Part shown: positions 9,389 to 18,092 of the stretch, one piece after another
How the letters are laid out: every line of letters starts with the position of its first letter
Position numbering within the stretch: the stretch's first letter is position 1
Source: Streptococcus sanguinis
GTDB lineage: Bacteria; Bacillota; Bacilli; Lactobacillales; Streptococcaceae
NCBI RefSeq assembly: GCF_026781265.1
Contig: NZ_JAKUVC010000004.1
Span: 186,001 to 250,000, forward strand
Direction: 5' to 3'
Length of the DNA: 64,000 bases
Made by a program: the position numbers and the translations under genes
The notes under the pieces: model-generated
Told to the model about the DNA's origin: nothing
The model's database searches: none
The model's input: only the letters and a program-made list of their open reading frames with translations

Positions 9389-11404
9389 ATGAAGAAAAGA
9401 ACGAAAATCATTCTAACTTCTACGTTGACTGTGACCGGCCTAATCTTAGCTGCCGGTGGCTACTGGGCTTATAAGACCTTTGTCCCTCAGGAGACACCGG
9501 TCGATAAGAATGCCACAGTGAGGACCAATTACTATCAAGCCATCAATAAAAAATGGCTGGAAAAGGCAGAGATTCCGAGCGACCAGCCGTCTAATGGTGT
9601 GTTTTATGAGCTGAACGAGCAGGTCAAGGACAAGATGAAGGCGGATGTCAAAAATCTAGTCTCTGGTAAAGAAGAGTCAACTATTGAAGGCATGCCTGAG
9701 TTTATCAAATACTATCAGCAAGCGACTGACTTCAAGCAGCGGGAAAAGGATGGCTTAGATCCTCTCAAGTCCTATCTCAAGGAAATTGAAGACTTGTCCG
9801 ATCTGAAGGACCTAGCTAGTAAGGCTGTTGACTGGGAAAAACGCGGTTTGGCTCTGCCGTTTACCTTTGAAATTAGTTCTAACCTAGAAAATACTAATCA
9901 GAAACAAGTGAATCTGTCCAGTCCAAGTCTTATGCTACCGGATAAGAGCTACTATGAAGATGAAGGTGCTAAGAAAAGGATGATGGATCCGCTGGAAAAA
10001 GCGTTCAAAGAAGCCTTTCAAAAGCTAGGCTATAGTGAAAAAGACAGTGAAAAGATCGTCAAAGAAGCCTTAGAATTTGATGGAGAATTGGCCAAGTATG
10101 CCCAAAGCAATGAAGAAACTTCGGAAATTAAAAATCTCCACCATCCTAAGACGGCAGAAGACATCAATGCCTACTCTGATAGCTTTAAGTTTCACGATAT
10201 TATCAATGACTATCTAGGCCAGGAAGCTGGTGATGTCAATGTACCTAACCCTAAGTATTATGAAAATTTTGCCAAGGTAGTTAATGACAAGAACTTTGGC
10301 AAGCTCAAATCTTGGATGCTTGTGAAGCAGGCAGCATCAGCATCTAGTTTTCTAACCGATGACTATCGGCTGACCTTTGAAGAGATTCAAAAGGCTTGGC
10401 AGGGCACCAAGGAAGCAACTTCAAAAGAAGATGCAGCCTATGACCTAGCGACGGGTACTTTCTCAGACAGCCTCAGTCTTTACTATGGACGCAAATATTT
10501 CGGTGAGGATGCTAAGCAAGAAGTGACCCAAATGGTCAAGGATATCAAGGAAGTTTATCGGGAGCGTATGCTGAAAAACGAATGGCTGTCAGAAGAAACC
10601 AAGCAGAAGGCAGTCAAGAAGCTGGATACTATGAAACTCTATATCGGCTATCCTGAAAAAGTTCGCGAAGTGACTAAGGCCTTGAAAGTGGACGATAAAA
10701 AATCCTTCTTTGAAAATGCAATTGCTTTGAGTCAGGCCAAAGTGCAGTATGATATTGAGCATTTCTCTGAGCCAGTAGACAAGACAGAGTGGCTGATGCC
10801 TTCCTACGATATCAACGCTTACTACTCACCAGATAATAACAGTATCAACTTCCCAGCCGCTATCCTGCAGAATCCATTCTTTGATGTTAAGCAAGAGATG
10901 GAAAAGAACTACGGTGGTATCGGTATGGTTATTGGTCACGAGATTACTCACGCCTTCGACTCAAACGGTGCAAACTTTGATGAAGAGGGGAATTTGAACA
11001 ATTGGTGGACAGAAGCAGATAAGAAAGCTTTTGACAAGAAAATTGAAGCTGTTACCAAGCAGTGGGATGGTATTGAAATCTACGGCGGCAAGGTCAACGG
11101 CAAGCTTACGGTAACAGAAAATGTAGCAGATGCGGGTGGACTTTCAGCTACTCTCGAAGTTGTGAAAAAGAAATATCCAGATGCAGACTTGAAGAATTAC
11201 TTTGAAAACTATGCCAATATCTGGAGAAGCAAGGCCAGTCTGCAATTTAACCAACTTCTCCTGAAAGTGGATGTCCATGCTCCGTCCGAACTGCGGGTCA
11301 ACCAGCAACTCAAAAATGTAGAGGCCTTCTATGAAACCTATCCAGAAATTAAAGAAGGTGATGCCATGTATCTGGCTCCTGATAAGCGGGTCAGCGTATG
11401 GTAA
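9389..11404 (+). CDS. pepO: M13 family (neprilysin-like) metalloendopeptidase PepO
   Basis: This is a zinc endopeptidase that cleaves oligopeptides. Zinc site HEITH is at about 517-521, with the third ligand Glu about residue 577 in TENVADAGG. The 671-residue protein has the family's large M13 N and C domains. A short basic N-terminus plus hydrophobic stretch (about 6-27) looks like an uncleaved signal anchor, placing the enzyme outside the membrane. Many streptococcal PepO proteins lack an obvious signal. ATG 9389 follows AAGGAGGAACTC; the frame upstream to 9335 has no ribosome site. It is probably monocistronic. Confidence 0.9.
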   Translation: MKKRTKIILTSTLTVTGLILAAGGYWAYKTFVPQETPVDKNATVRTNYYQAINKKWLEKAEIPSDQPSNGVFYELNEQVKDKMKADVKNLVSGKEESTIEGMPEFIKYYQQATDFKQREKDGLDPLKSYLKEIEDLSDLKDLASKAVDWEKRGLALPFTFEISSNLENTNQKQVNLSSPSLMLPDKSYYEDEGAKKRMMDPLEKAFKEAFQKLGYSEKDSEKIVKEALEFDGELAKYAQSNEETSEIKNLHHPKTAEDINAYSDSFKFHDIINDYLGQEAGDVNVPNPKYYENFAKVVNDKNFGKLKSWMLVKQAASASSFLTDDYRLTFEEIQKAWQGTKEATSKEDAAYDLATGTFSDSLSLYYGRKYFGEDAKQEVTQMVKDIKEVYRERMLKNEWLSEETKQKAVKKLDTMKLYIGYPEKVREVTKALKVDDKKSFFENAIALSQAKVQYDIEHFSEPVDKTEWLMPSYDINAYYSPDNNSINFPAAILQNPFFDVKQEMEKNYGGIGMVIGHEITHAFDSNGANFDEEGNLNNWWTEADKKAFDKKIEAVTKQWDGIEIYGGKVNGKLTVTENVADAGGLSATLEVVKKKYPDADLKNYFENYANIWRSKASLQFNQLLLKVDVHAPSELRVNQQLKNVEAFYETYPEIKEGDAMYLAPDKRVSVW

Positions 11405-11439
11405 GATTGCTTGCCTAGAGAAGACGGTAAAATAATCTA

Positions 11440-11583
11440 AGCTATGAAGCACAACCAGTTTGGTAATAGGAGAGAAGTTTGTTCTTTTTCCTCTATCCAT
11501 TCTTTCCTGCGATACTTGCGCGGCTGCGGGTTGTGCCTCCGCAGCCATGTGTCTTTAGAGTCAGATTTTATCTGGCTTTTTTC
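11440..11583 (+). ncRNA. candidate structured small RNA or 3' UTR element
   Basis: No gene is visible here. A strong hairpin GGCTGCGG (11522-11529) / CCGCAGCC (11539-11546) has a 9-base loop. That loop, with its closing bases, is complementary at 10 of 11 positions to GAAGCACAACC at 11446-11456, giving either a pseudoknot or a competing long-range helix. A terminator ends the segment at 11583. A weak promoter (TTGCTT 11407, 15-base spacer, TAAAAT 11428) could start an RNA of about 143 nt. It could equally be the 3' UTR of pepO. Confidence 0.3.
11560..11582 (+). terminator. rho-independent terminator after pepO region
   Basis: Seven-bp stem GTCAGAT / ATCTGGC (one G-T pair), a TTT loop and six T. 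Confidence 0.75.
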
Positions 11584-11631
11584 TATTTTGAAATAAATTA
11601 TTTATCTAGTAAATCTTACACGTCAAAAATA

Positions 11632-11646
11632 TTGTAATCGCTTGCA
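11632..11646 (+). promoter_or_regulatory. cre site (CcpA operator) of the C69 dipeptidase gene
   Basis: TTGTAATCGCTTGCA matches every defined position of the consensus WTGNAANCGNWNNCW. It overlaps the -35 box (11642-11647), the classic position for CcpA repression. ccpA and hprK are both in this window. Confidence 0.75.
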
Positions 11647-11670
11647 AAACCTAGTATAAAAGGCTATACT
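11642..11670 (+). promoter_or_regulatory. promoter of the C69 dipeptidase gene
   Basis: TTGCAA (11642-11647), a 17-base spacer and TATACT (11665-11670). The predicted leader is about 48 bases with AAAGGAGAT before ATG. Confidence 0.8.
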
Positions 11671-11724
11671 GAATATAGTATTTAATTTTGTAATTTTTTA
11701 CAAAAAAGCAAAGGAGATATTTTT

Positions 11725-13776
11725 ATGAAAAAAATATTGTTTCGTTCCTTGTTAGCTCTTTCGACCATTTTTCTCTTTCCTTTCCAAGTGGTTGAAGCCT
11801 GTACAGGATTTATCGTCGGGAAAGACCTGACTGCAGACGGCACGACGCTTTACGGTCGGACAGAGGACTTGGAGCCCAATCACAATAAGGTCTTTCTGGT
11901 TCATCCGAGAAAGACCAATGCGAGTGGTGCCAAGCTGGTCGACGAAACCAACAACTTTGAATGGACCCTGCCGGCAGAGAGTTACAAGTATACTTCGGTC
12001 TCAGATGTGACCCCATCCCAAGGTATTTTTGACGAGGTTGGCTTCAATGAGTACGGTGTTTCCATTTCTGCGACTGTTTCTGCCAAGGCCAATGATGCCA
12101 TTCAAAAGGTGGATCCTTATGTAGCAAATGGCTTGGCTGAGTCTATCCTGACAACTGTCGTTCTGCCTCATGTTCAGACTGCCCGTCAGGGTGTGGAGCT
12201 GATGGCACAGATTGTCAGAGAGCAGGGAGCAGCAGAGGGGAATATTATCACCATTGCTGACAAGACCGGTGTCTGGTATATGGAAATCCTATCTGGCCAC
12301 CAATATGTTGCCATTAAATTCCCAGATGACAAGTATGCAGTCTTTCCTAACACTTTCTTCTTGGGCAGTGTTGATTTTGACGATACAGAAAATGTTATTG
12401 CCTCAAAGGGTGTTCAGGATGTAGCTAAGCAAGCTAACTCTTATAAAGAGGTTGATGGTAAATTCCATATTTCTCAGTCCTACAATCCACCGATGGCAGA
12501 GGCAGATCGTTCACGTGCCTGGGCAGGTGTCACCAGTCTAGATCCAAATGCGGCCGTGTCTTATAATGACTCTTACTTTGATCTCATGCACTCCACAGAC
12601 AGAAAGATTAGTGTAGCAGATGTCATGGCTATGCAGCGCAATCGCTTTGAGGGCACTCAGTTTAAGCCACTGGACCAAATGGAGCTAGATGGTAAGGGGC
12701 TGCCACAACGCGGTACGACAGACCCTGTTTACAAATATCCGCTGGGCAATCCAAATGTCATGGAAGCTCATATCTTCCAGCTCAAAGACGGTGTTCCAGC
12801 CAATATGGGCGGTGGCACTATGTGGCTAGCAGTAGGCAGTCCGCGCTTCTCACCTTACTTGCCTTATAATGGTAATATCACAGATACTTACGATGCTTAT
12901 AAGGTCAACACAACTAGCTACAGTCCAGACTCTTGGTACTGGGTAGCATCTCATATCTACGATATGGCGGCCAAGCATCAGGACCTCTTTGGTACTTCTG
13001 TTCAAGACAAATGGAAGGCCTTGGAAGCACGCTTTATTGAGGAGCAAGATGCTCTGGATGCAGCCAATGCAGCTCTGCCAGACTCTTCAGCCAAAGTTAC
13101 AGAGGAAACACAAGCTCGAGCAGCGCAAGTCTTTAAGGAAATGAAAGAGCTAGAAGCTGAAATGGAAGCTAAAATCAAGGAAGCAGCAAACCCCACTCCT
13201 TCCAGCTCCAGCAAAGATTCTAGCAGCTCTTCGTCATCTCAAAGTTCGTCAAGTTCTTCCTCTTCGGCAACCTCTAGCAGTTCTGATACACGGACGGAAG
13301 TCAATGTAGAAGATGACAGCTTGGTAGATGTCGCAACTGGCATTCGCTTGAAAAATGCTGACTTGGTCAAGGCCGGTCTTCAACTGTCAGTGAAAAAACT
13401 GGAAAGCAAGATTCAGCCGACAGATACCTATGACATTCGCTTGATCGATCCGAATGGTCAGCCGGTGCATCAGGTCAGTCCAACACTTGTGACGATCCCA
13501 GTTCGCAAAGACCTGCCAGTGGATGCCGTCTATGCTTTGGATGAAAATGGCAAGCAAGTTGAGAAATTTGATGTAACGGTTAATCAAAACCAGACCATCA
13601 GTTTCACGACCAATCATTTCTCTGTTTACCAAGTGCAGTATCGAAATGAGCAGTCCGTCAAGGCCAAGAAAAAAGACCTGCCATCAACAGGGGAGCAAGT
13701 CACAATCATGGGCCTTGCAGGTTTGATTATCCTAGCAGGAGTCTTCTTCCTTTTGAAGAAAACAAATAAAAACTAA
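11725..13776 (+). CDS. cell-wall-anchored C69 family dipeptidase (LPXTG)
   Basis: This is an Ntn-hydrolase of the PepD/C69 family, secreted and sortase-anchored. A signal peptide (1-25) ends VEA, followed by Cys26 in ACTGFIVGKD. In this family the catalytic nucleophile is the N-terminal Cys, so signal peptidase cleavage could itself expose it. The catalytic domain runs to about 480. A serine-rich linker (about 488-520) and a beta-type domain follow. The anchor is LPSTG at 652-656, a hydrophobic helix and a KKTNKN tail. Length is 683, against about 470 for cytosolic PepD. Expression is probably repressed by CcpA through the overlapping cre. Confidence 0.9.
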   Translation: MKKILFRSLLALSTIFLFPFQVVEACTGFIVGKDLTADGTTLYGRTEDLEPNHNKVFLVHPRKTNASGAKLVDETNNFEWTLPAESYKYTSVSDVTPSQGIFDEVGFNEYGVSISATVSAKANDAIQKVDPYVANGLAESILTTVVLPHVQTARQGVELMAQIVREQGAAEGNIITIADKTGVWYMEILSGHQYVAIKFPDDKYAVFPNTFFLGSVDFDDTENVIASKGVQDVAKQANSYKEVDGKFHISQSYNPPMAEADRSRAWAGVTSLDPNAAVSYNDSYFDLMHSTDRKISVADVMAMQRNRFEGTQFKPLDQMELDGKGLPQRGTTDPVYKYPLGNPNVMEAHIFQLKDGVPANMGGGTMWLAVGSPRFSPYLPYNGNITDTYDAYKVNTTSYSPDSWYWVASHIYDMAAKHQDLFGTSVQDKWKALEARFIEEQDALDAANAALPDSSAKVTEETQARAAQVFKEMKELEAEMEAKIKEAANPTPSSSSKDSSSSSSSQSSSSSSSSATSSSSDTRTEVNVEDDSLVDVATGIRLKNADLVKAGLQLSVKKLESKIQPTDTYDIRLIDPNGQPVHQVSPTLVTIPVRKDLPVDAVYALDENGKQVEKFDVTVNQNQTISFTTNHFSVYQVQYRNEQSVKAKKKDLPSTGEQVTIMGLAGLIILAGVFFLLKKTNKN

Positions 13777-13790
13777 TCTAAAATAAAAAG

Positions 13791-13821
13791 AAGGCCGAGC
13801 AAAATGTTCGGCCTTTCTTAG
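13791..13821. terminator. bidirectional terminator between the C69 and tetR genes
   Basis: Stem AAGGCCGA (13791-13798) / TCGGCCTT (13808-13815) with additional inner pairs. The T-run is better on the minus strand (CTTTTTATTTT), so it serves the convergent tetR gene as well. Confidence 0.8.
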
Positions 13822-13866
13822 TGGAAGAAACGACTTTTGTCTGGGCTAGCCTTCAAGCTAGAGCCC

Positions 13867-14427
13867 TTATCTCAAATAATCATAGTTATAAGTAGTCAAA
13901 ATTATGTCAGTGAGTTCTTCAGGTTCTTCCTGAGCTCCGCCGGCTATCCAAAGAGAAATAATCCCCTCAACACTAGATAGGAAGATTTCCAAGGCGTATT
14001 TCTGAGGAATCTGAAAGTTCTCCTCTAAAAAACGCTGGGTAGCAGTCTCTTGCTTGTCACTCAGAATGATAGTGGTTATGTACTCTCGAATAGCTTCGCG
14101 AAAGTCAATATAATGGCTTCTGGTCAGGGCATTGATAAGACGTTCATTAGCGCGCAGTATATGAAATTTTGCTATCATTAACTTTTTGGGATATTCGTTC
14201 TCCACTTCAAACATGCTATAACTAGAAAGTTGGGAAATAATTTCACTTTTGAGACTATCAACCATCTGATACTTATCTTGGTAGTGGAGGTAGAAGGTGC
14301 CGCGATTAATCCCAGCCCGCTTGCAGAGCTTACTGATAGAGATGTTCTCGAATTTTTCTTCTGAAAGCAGCTGAATCAAGGCTTCCTTGATATCTTCCTT
14401 GGTGCTGGTTTTTCGTTTCTGGATCAT
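13867..14427 (-). CDS. TetR family transcriptional regulator
   Basis: This is a likely repressor of the divergent ABC exporter. The N-terminal helix-turn-helix (about 25-48: ISISKLCKRAGINRGTFYLHY) is a typical TetR DNA-binding segment. The C-terminal part is of the DhaS-like TetR_C_8 type, with no ligand motif I can name. Length is 186. The gap to the ABC operon holds two copies of the same 17-bp inverted repeat, one just upstream of this gene's start, suggesting autoregulation plus control of the exporter. The inducer is unknown. Confidence 0.88.
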   Translation of the reverse strand: MIQKRKTSTKEDIKEALIQLLSEEKFENISISKLCKRAGINRGTFYLHYQDKYQMVDSLKSEIISQLSSYSMFEVENEYPKKLMIAKFHILRANERLINALTRSHYIDFREAIREYITTIILSDKQETATQRFLEENFQIPQKYALEIFLSSVEGIISLWIAGGAQEEPEELTDIILTTYNYDYLR

Positions 14428-14449
14428 TGTTTCTTACCTTTTTGCTTAA

Positions 14450-14466
14450 ATCAACACTTTGTTGAT
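14450..14466. promoter_or_regulatory. TetR operator, copy 1
   Basis: ATCAACACTTTGTTGAT, an inverted repeat 23 bases upstream of the tetR start and just before the -35 box of the ABC operon. It is near identical to copy 2 at 14519-14535. Confidence 0.65.
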
Positions 14467-14475
14467 TTTTGATTA

Positions 14476-14504
14476 TTGCTTTTTATCTAAGCTCATTATA
14501 TAAT
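14476..14504 (+). promoter_or_regulatory. promoter of the ABC exporter operon
   Basis: TTGCTT (14476-14481), a 17-base spacer and TATAAT (14499-14504). The two TetR-type repeats flank it on both sides. Confidence 0.75.
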
Positions 14505-14518
14505 ATCTGTGATTTAGA

Positions 14519-14535
14519 ATCAACACCTTGTCGAT
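14519..14535. promoter_or_regulatory. TetR operator, copy 2
   Basis: ATCAACACCTTGTCGAT differs from copy 1 at two positions. It begins about 15 bases after the -10 box, so a bound repressor would block the start of transcription or elongation. Confidence 0.65.
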
Positions 14536-14570
14536 TTAAGGAGATAGGGTTTGAAAAGGAGAGAAACGAT

Positions 14571-15272
14571 ATGGCTTATATTGAAATGAAACATAGCTTT
14601 AAACGTTATCAGGTAGGTGACACAGAAATTGTCGCTAATAACGATATTTCTTTTGAGATTGAAAAGGGGGAACTAGTCATTATTTTGGGCGCTTCTGGTG
14701 CCGGTAAGTCTACGGTACTTAATATCCTTGGCGGTATGGATACCAATGATGAAGGAGACATCCTGATAGACGGCCAGAATATTGCTGACTACAATTCCCA
14801 CCAGCTGACGGACTATCGCCGCAATGATGTGGGCTTTGTCTTTCAGTTTTATAATTTGGTGCCTAACCTGACGGCCAAGGAAAATGTCGAATTGGCCTCT
14901 GAAATCGTCAAGGATGCCCAAGATCCAGTGGCTGCTTTGAGCGCGGTTGGTCTGGAAAAGCGCCTCAATAATTTTCCAGCCCAGCTATCAGGCGGGGAGC
15001 AGCAGCGGGTGTCTATCGCTCGGGCTGTGGCTAAGAATCCCAAGATTTTGCTCTGCGATGAGCCGACAGGAGCTTTGGACTACAATACCGGCAAGCAAGT
15101 GCTGCAAATCTTACAGGACATGTCCCGCAATCAAGGAGCGACGGTGATTATCGTGACCCACAATGCTGCCTTGGCTCCCATTGCTGACAGGGTTATCCGC
15201 ATGCACGATGCGAGAGTCAAGAGTGTTACAGTCAATGAAGAGCCTCAGGATATAAGTACATTGGAGTATTGA
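14571..15272 (+). CDS. ABC transporter ATP-binding protein (MacB/LolD type)
   Basis: This is the ATPase of a two-gene FtsX-type ABC system. Walker [10 protein letters not shown], the signature [14 protein letters not shown] and Walker [13 protein letters not shown] are all visible, the last with the GALD typical of MacB/LolD/FtsE exporters. Length is 233. The frame extends upstream to 14469, through the promoter, so ATG 14571 after AAAGGAGAGAAACGAT is the start. The permease gene starts one base after this stop. It is probably repressed by the divergent TetR protein. Confidence 0.92.
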   Translation: MAYIEMKHSFKRYQVGDTEIVANNDISFEIEKGELVIILGASGAGKSTVLNILGGMDTNDEGDILIDGQNIADYNSHQLTDYRRNDVGFVFQFYNLVPNLTAKENVELASEIVKDAQDPVAALSAVGLEKRLNNFPAQLSGGEQQRVSIARAVAKNPKILLCDEPTGALDYNTGKQVLQILQDMSRNQGATVIIVTHNAALAPIADRVIRMHDARVKSVTVNEEPQDISTLEY

Positions 15273-15273
15273 T

Positions 15274-17997
15274 ATGAAGAGAAAGATTTATTGGAAAGAT
15301 ATTCTGCGCTCCTTCACTAGCTCTAAAGGACGTTTCCTATCTATTTTAATTCTCATGATGCTGGGCTCTTTAGCTCTCGTGGGGCTCAAGGTCGCTCCAC
15401 CCAATATGCGCAGAACAGCAACAGATTACTTGAAAAAACAGCGAACCATGGACTTGGCTGTTATGGCGGACTATGGTTTGGATGCGGAGGATCAGAAAGA
15501 GCTGGGAGCTATCAAGGGAGCCGATGTCGAGTTTGGCTATCTGACAGATGTCACCGTAGACGAGGAGGCTCTCCGAGTATTCTCAGATACCAAGGATATT
15601 TCAAACTTTCAAGTGACCTCCGGTCGTCTTCCCAAGAAAGAGCAAGAAATTGCCCTGGCTAGCTTTTGGTCTAAGAAATACAAGCTTGGTCAGGAGATTG
15701 ATCTGACCGAGAAAGCAGGCAGTCCGTCAGTTCTGAAAAACAAGACCTATAAGATCGTGGGATTTGTCAACTCGGCAGAGCTCTGGTCTGATAGAAATTT
15801 GGGCAATGCGACTAGTGGAAGCGGTGCTTTATCAGCCTATGCTGTAGTCAGCCCCAAGGAATTTAAAACAGATGTGTACAGTATTGCCCGCCTGCGCTAT
15901 CATGATTTAGAAAAGCTGGCTCCCTTCTCTGCAAGTTATCAGGAGCGTTTGGAGGAGCACCAGACTGCTTTGGACAAGAGCCTTGAAGATAATGGAGCGA
16001 CCCGGTTTAAGCGACTAGAGACGGATGCCAAAAGCACCATTCAGAAGGGTGAAGACAAGATTGCTCAGGCTGAGAGTGAGCTGACCCAAGGTAAAAAACA
16101 GTTAGAGCAAGCTCAGAGTCAGCTAGACCAGCAAAAAAGCCAGCTAGCGGCAGCTCAATCCGCCTCTATCCTAGCTCCCGATCAGCTCAGCCAAAGCCAG
16201 CAGCAGATTCAGGAAGCTGAGTCCCAGCTCAATCAGAAAAAAGCAGAGCTAGCTCAGGCAGAGAAAGACTTATCAGCTAGCAAGGACAAGCTAGCTGACG
16301 CTAAGGCAGACCTGAGTCGTTTGAAAGAGCCGGCCTATCATAGCGATGACCGCAAGTCTCTGCCAGGTGGTAATGGCTATTATATGTATAAAAACTCCAT
16401 GAATAGTATTGCGTCCATTGGTAATATTTTCCCGGTGGTGCTCTATCTGGTAGCTGCTATGGTGACCTTTACCACCATGACTCGCTTTGTCGATGAGGAG
16501 CGAACAAATGCAGGTGTCTTTAAGGCTCTAGGCTATCATAGCCGCGATATCATTCGCAAGTTTGCTCTTTACGGTTTGGTGGCGGGGAGTCTAGGTACCC
16601 TCATAGGGATTCTGCTGGGACATTATTTCTTGTCGGGAGTGATTTCTTCTATTATTACCAGAGGGATGGTGATTTCCAGCAATCATGCTTATTTTTACGT
16701 TTCCTATAGTTTACTGGCTCTTGGGCTTTCCCTTCTGTCCAGTGTTCTCCCTGCCTATTTAGTGGCGAGGCGGGAGTTGACAGAAGAAGCAGCTCACTTG
16801 CTTTTGCCCAAGCCACCGGTTAAAGGCTCCAAGATTTTCTTGGAAAGACTGCCCCTGATCTGGCGACGTCTTAGCTTTACTCAGAAGGTCACAGCACGCA
16901 ATATTTTTCGCTATAAACAGCGAATGCTCATGACCATCTTTGGTGTGGCGGGTTCTGTTGCCCTGCTCTTTGCGGGCCTTGGTATCCAGTCTTCTATCGG
17001 CGGTGTTCCCAAACGCCAGTTTGAGGAGATTCTGCGATACGACTTGATTGTCGCTGTCAATCCTGGGGAAAATCAGACTGAGCAGGATAAGCTGAAAAAG
17101 ATGCTGGTAGATGATTCGATTGCTGCCTATCAGGAAATCCACAGTGAAACCCTAACAGAGAAATACAAAGGAAAAAAAGAGACAGAATCAGTTACCTTGA
17201 TGGTTACGGACAGTGAAAATTTTGAACCTTTCATTTCACTAGAAAGTCCTGACAAGCAGCAGAAGCTGACTCTAAAGGACGGTGCGGTCGTTTCGGATAA
17301 ATTGGCTCGAGTGGCTGGGGTTAGCCCTGGTGGCAAGCTAGAGCTGGATGGCAAGCCTGTTAAAATCTCTGCAGTCAACGAGAATTACTTTGGGCATTTT
17401 GCCTTTATGAAGGCAGTTGACTACCAGAAGATTTACGGGAAAAAGCCCGAGAAAAATGCTTATCTAGTGCGGCTTAAGGACTCTTCTAGTAAAAACATTG
17501 TGGACAAGGCCAATGAATTTATGAGTCTCAAGGCAGTCAAGAGTGTTTCCCAAAATGCAAGCATGGTTGTGCAGTTCAATATTTTAGCAGATTCTCTCAA
17601 TACTACGATGTTGGTTTTGGTGCTGATTTCCATTCTTTTAGCAGTCGTCATTCTCTACAATCTGACCAATATCAATGTCGCTGAACGGATTCGCGAGTTG
17701 TCCACCATTAAGGTTCTGGGTTTTCATAATAAGGAAGTAACTCTTTATATTTATCGAGAGACCATTATTCTTTCGGTGATTGGGATGGCAGTCGGACTTC
17801 TAGGCGGTTTTTACCTGCACCGCTTTCTGATTGATCAGATTACGCCTAGCCTTGTCAGCTTCAACCCTCAAGTAGGTCTCTCAGTCTATCTGCTTCCTCT
17901 AGCCGCAGTGACTCTTATCCTGACCTTGCTTGGCTTCTTTGTCAACTACCGCCTCAGACGGGTGGATATGCTGGAAGCACTTAAGTCTGTTGATTAA
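15274..17997 (+). CDS. ABC transporter permease, FtsX family with long coiled coil
   Basis: This is a large permease of 907 residues with the duplicated FtsX layout: one membrane helix at about 18-40, a large extracellular domain, three helices (about 375-500), a second soluble domain, and three helices near the C-terminus (about 770-895). Between about 245 and 350 the first extracellular domain carries a Gln/Ala/Lys-rich heptad segment, a long coiled coil. Such proteins act as mechanotransmission exporters or lipid/peptide extrusion machines. The substrate is not evident. It is coupled to the ATPase gene and controlled by the TetR operator pair. Confidence 0.88.
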   Translation: MKRKIYWKDILRSFTSSKGRFLSILILMMLGSLALVGLKVAPPNMRRTATDYLKKQRTMDLAVMADYGLDAEDQKELGAIKGADVEFGYLTDVTVDEEALRVFSDTKDISNFQVTSGRLPKKEQEIALASFWSKKYKLGQEIDLTEKAGSPSVLKNKTYKIVGFVNSAELWSDRNLGNATSGSGALSAYAVVSPKEFKTDVYSIARLRYHDLEKLAPFSASYQERLEEHQTALDKSLEDNGATRFKRLETDAKSTIQKGEDKIAQAESELTQGKKQLEQAQSQLDQQKSQLAAAQSASILAPDQLSQSQQQIQEAESQLNQKKAELAQAEKDLSASKDKLADAKADLSRLKEPAYHSDDRKSLPGGNGYYMYKNSMNSIASIGNIFPVVLYLVAAMVTFTTMTRFVDEERTNAGVFKALGYHSRDIIRKFALYGLVAGSLGTLIGILLGHYFLSGVISSIITRGMVISSNHAYFYVSYSLLALGLSLLSSVLPAYLVARRELTEEAAHLLLPKPPVKGSKIFLERLPLIWRRLSFTQKVTARNIFRYKQRMLMTIFGVAGSVALLFAGLGIQSSIGGVPKRQFEEILRYDLIVAVNPGENQTEQDKLKKMLVDDSIAAYQEIHSETLTEKYKGKKETESVTLMVTDSENFEPFISLESPDKQQKLTLKDGAVVSDKLARVAGVSPGGKLELDGKPVKISAVNENYFGHFAFMKAVDYQKIYGKKPEKNAYLVRLKDSSSKNIVDKANEFMSLKAVKSVSQNASMVVQFNILADSLNTTMLVLVLISILLAVVILYNLTNINVAERIRELSTIKVLGFHNKEVTLYIYRETIILSVIGMAVGLLGGFYLHRFLIDQITPSLVSFNPQVGLSVYLLPLAAVTLILTLLGFFVNYRLRRVDMLEALKSVD

Positions 17998-18013
17998 TAA
18001 AAAAACACTTCAA

Positions 18014-18047
18014 AACTTTCACTCACTTGATGGGTGGAAGTTTTTTT
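18014..18047 (+). terminator. terminator of the ABC exporter operon
   Basis: Stem AACTTTCACTCA / TGGGTGGAAGTT (12 positions, with two or three imperfect pairs), a CTTGA loop and seven T. Confidence 0.75.
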
Positions 18048-18092
18048 GAACTTTGATATAATATTCCTTGTAAAGAAAGAGAAAGACATACG

